Of a DNA stretch of 6,449 nt, positions 5,234-6,449 are shown one piece after another. This stretch comes from Actinomycetes bacterium (GTDB lineage Bacteria; Actinomycetota; Acidimicrobiia; Acidimicrobiales; CADCSY01), in NCBI GenBank assembly GCA_025464025.1, contig JAODBP010000042.1, positions 1 through 6,449 on the forward strand, given 5' to 3'. Position numbers and translations under genes: made by a program. Positions within the stretch are counted from its first letter, which is position 1; the number at the start of each line of letters is the position of its first letter. The notes under the pieces are model-generated. The model saw only the letters and a program-made list of their open reading frames with translations. It had not been told where the DNA came from and searched no databases.

Positions 5234-5419
5234 GTGGCTCCCTCCGACACCCCCATGGTCCCCGTGAAGGGGCAGGCCGGCCTGGCGATCACCCTCACGC
5301 TCGCCATCGCGGCCATCGGGCTCCTGTTCCTCATCGTCTCGGCCTTCAGCCAGGACAACGTGAGCACCTCGGTCGACGGCAAGCAGGCCGTCCACTCCCA
5401 CAACCTCGCCGGCCACTAG
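5234..5419 (+). CDS. Unknown 61-residue single-span membrane protein
   Basis: I do not recognise this family. The 61-residue protein has a polar N-terminus (1-15, with Lys12), one hydrophobic helix at about 16-38 (LAITLTLAIAAIGLLFLIVS) and a polar tail of 23 residues containing DNVSTSVDGKQ and three histidines (His54, His56, His61). The helix direction is not strongly set by charge; N-inside is slightly favoured. All third codon positions except one are G or C, and the TAGGTT element 6 nt before the GTG supports the start; Met8 is a less likely alternative. It is the only plus-strand gene, divergent from comF and convergent with sahH. In mycobacteria this gap between sahH and the comF region holds tmk, mtrA, mtrB and lpqB, so it occupies a spot where gene content varies. 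An overlapping minus-strand frame is judged a shadow. Confidence 0.7.
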   Translation: MAPSDTPMVPVKGQAGLAITLTLAIAAIGLLFLIVSAFSQDNVSTSVDGKQAVHSHNLAGH

Positions 5420-5441
5420 CTCGGCCCGGGCGCGACCGAGC
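5419..5441. terminator. Possible bidirectional hairpin between convergent genes
   Basis: GCTCGG at 5419-5424 pairs with CCGAGC at 5436-5441 around an 11-nt loop, right after the stop of the small membrane protein. A competing longer-range stem pairs CCCGGGC (5425-5431) with GCCCGGG (5464-5470). Neither is followed by a T-run, so this is a weak call. The gap 5420-5478 holds nothing else. Confidence 0.3.
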
Positions 5442-5478
5442 CCCCGCCGCGTGCGCGACAGGGGCCCGGGTCAGCAGC

Positions 5479-6449
<971 letters not shown>

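Noticed and set aside
5221..5403. 60-codon minus-strand frame opposite the small membrane protein
   Set aside because: The plus-strand frame has near-perfect GC at third positions, a membrane helix and a well-placed -10 element. The minus frame has none of these.
5132..5416. Upstream extension of the comF frame to 5416
   Set aside because: It would be antisense to the small membrane protein and cross the divergent promoters. The zinc ribbon begins right at the ATG at 5131, as in the family.
5420..5478. SAH or SAM riboswitch linked to sahH
   Set aside because: This is the 3' end of sahH. Any riboswitch would be upstream of its start, which lies outside the window.

Overview
The window is a dense stretch of a high-GC actinobacterial chromosome. 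Every confident gene has G or C at nearly all third codon positions. The backbone order, read along the minus strand, is sahH, comF-like, hpf, secA. This matches from memory the Mycobacterium tuberculosis segment from sahH to secA1. There tmk, mtrA, mtrB and lpqB lie between sahH and the comF/hpf/secA1 block. Those four genes are absent here, so I suspect a non-mycolate actinobacterium, perhaps of the Acidimicrobiia, but the sequence alone does not fix the genus.

Layout, high to low coordinate. (1) 6449-5479 (-): C-terminal two thirds of S-adenosylhomocysteine hydrolase, cut by the window edge. (2) 5234-5419 (+): a 61-residue single-span membrane protein, the only plus-strand gene. (3) 5131-4538 (-): ComF-family phosphoribosyltransferase, followed 3 nt later by a 61-codon unknown gene (4534-4349). 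(4) 4288-3716 (-): long-form ribosome hibernation factor. (5) 3630-2887 (-): NarL/DegU-type response regulator, apparently preceded by a 10-codon leader ORF that overlaps it by ATGA. (6) 2853-2380 (-): ECF sigma factor, overlapped by 11 nt by (7) 2390-1035 (-): a membrane-anchored, outward-facing beta-propeller protein. (8) 1013-588 (-): CAP/SCP-domain lipoprotein. (9) 541-1 (-): first 180 codons of secA, cut by the window edge. There is no gene-free stretch over 300 bases. The largest gaps are 5132-5233 (divergent promoters), 3631-3715 (leader of the response regulator), 4289-4348 and 5420-5478 (convergent ends).

Together the genes describe core metabolism and housekeeping (methyl cycle, secretion, ribosome hibernation) plus an inserted signalling cassette: a response regulator, a sigma factor, a membrane propeller protein that may control the sigma factor, and a secreted lipoprotein. 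The most striking non-coding signal is a repeated promoter layout. A TANNNT -10 element lies exactly 6 nt before the start codon of four reading frames, 7 nt before an alternative comF start and 8 nt before secA. This suggests that most transcription units here are leaderless. I found no mobile element, RNA gene or CRISPR array, and nothing that by itself proves a wholly new system.
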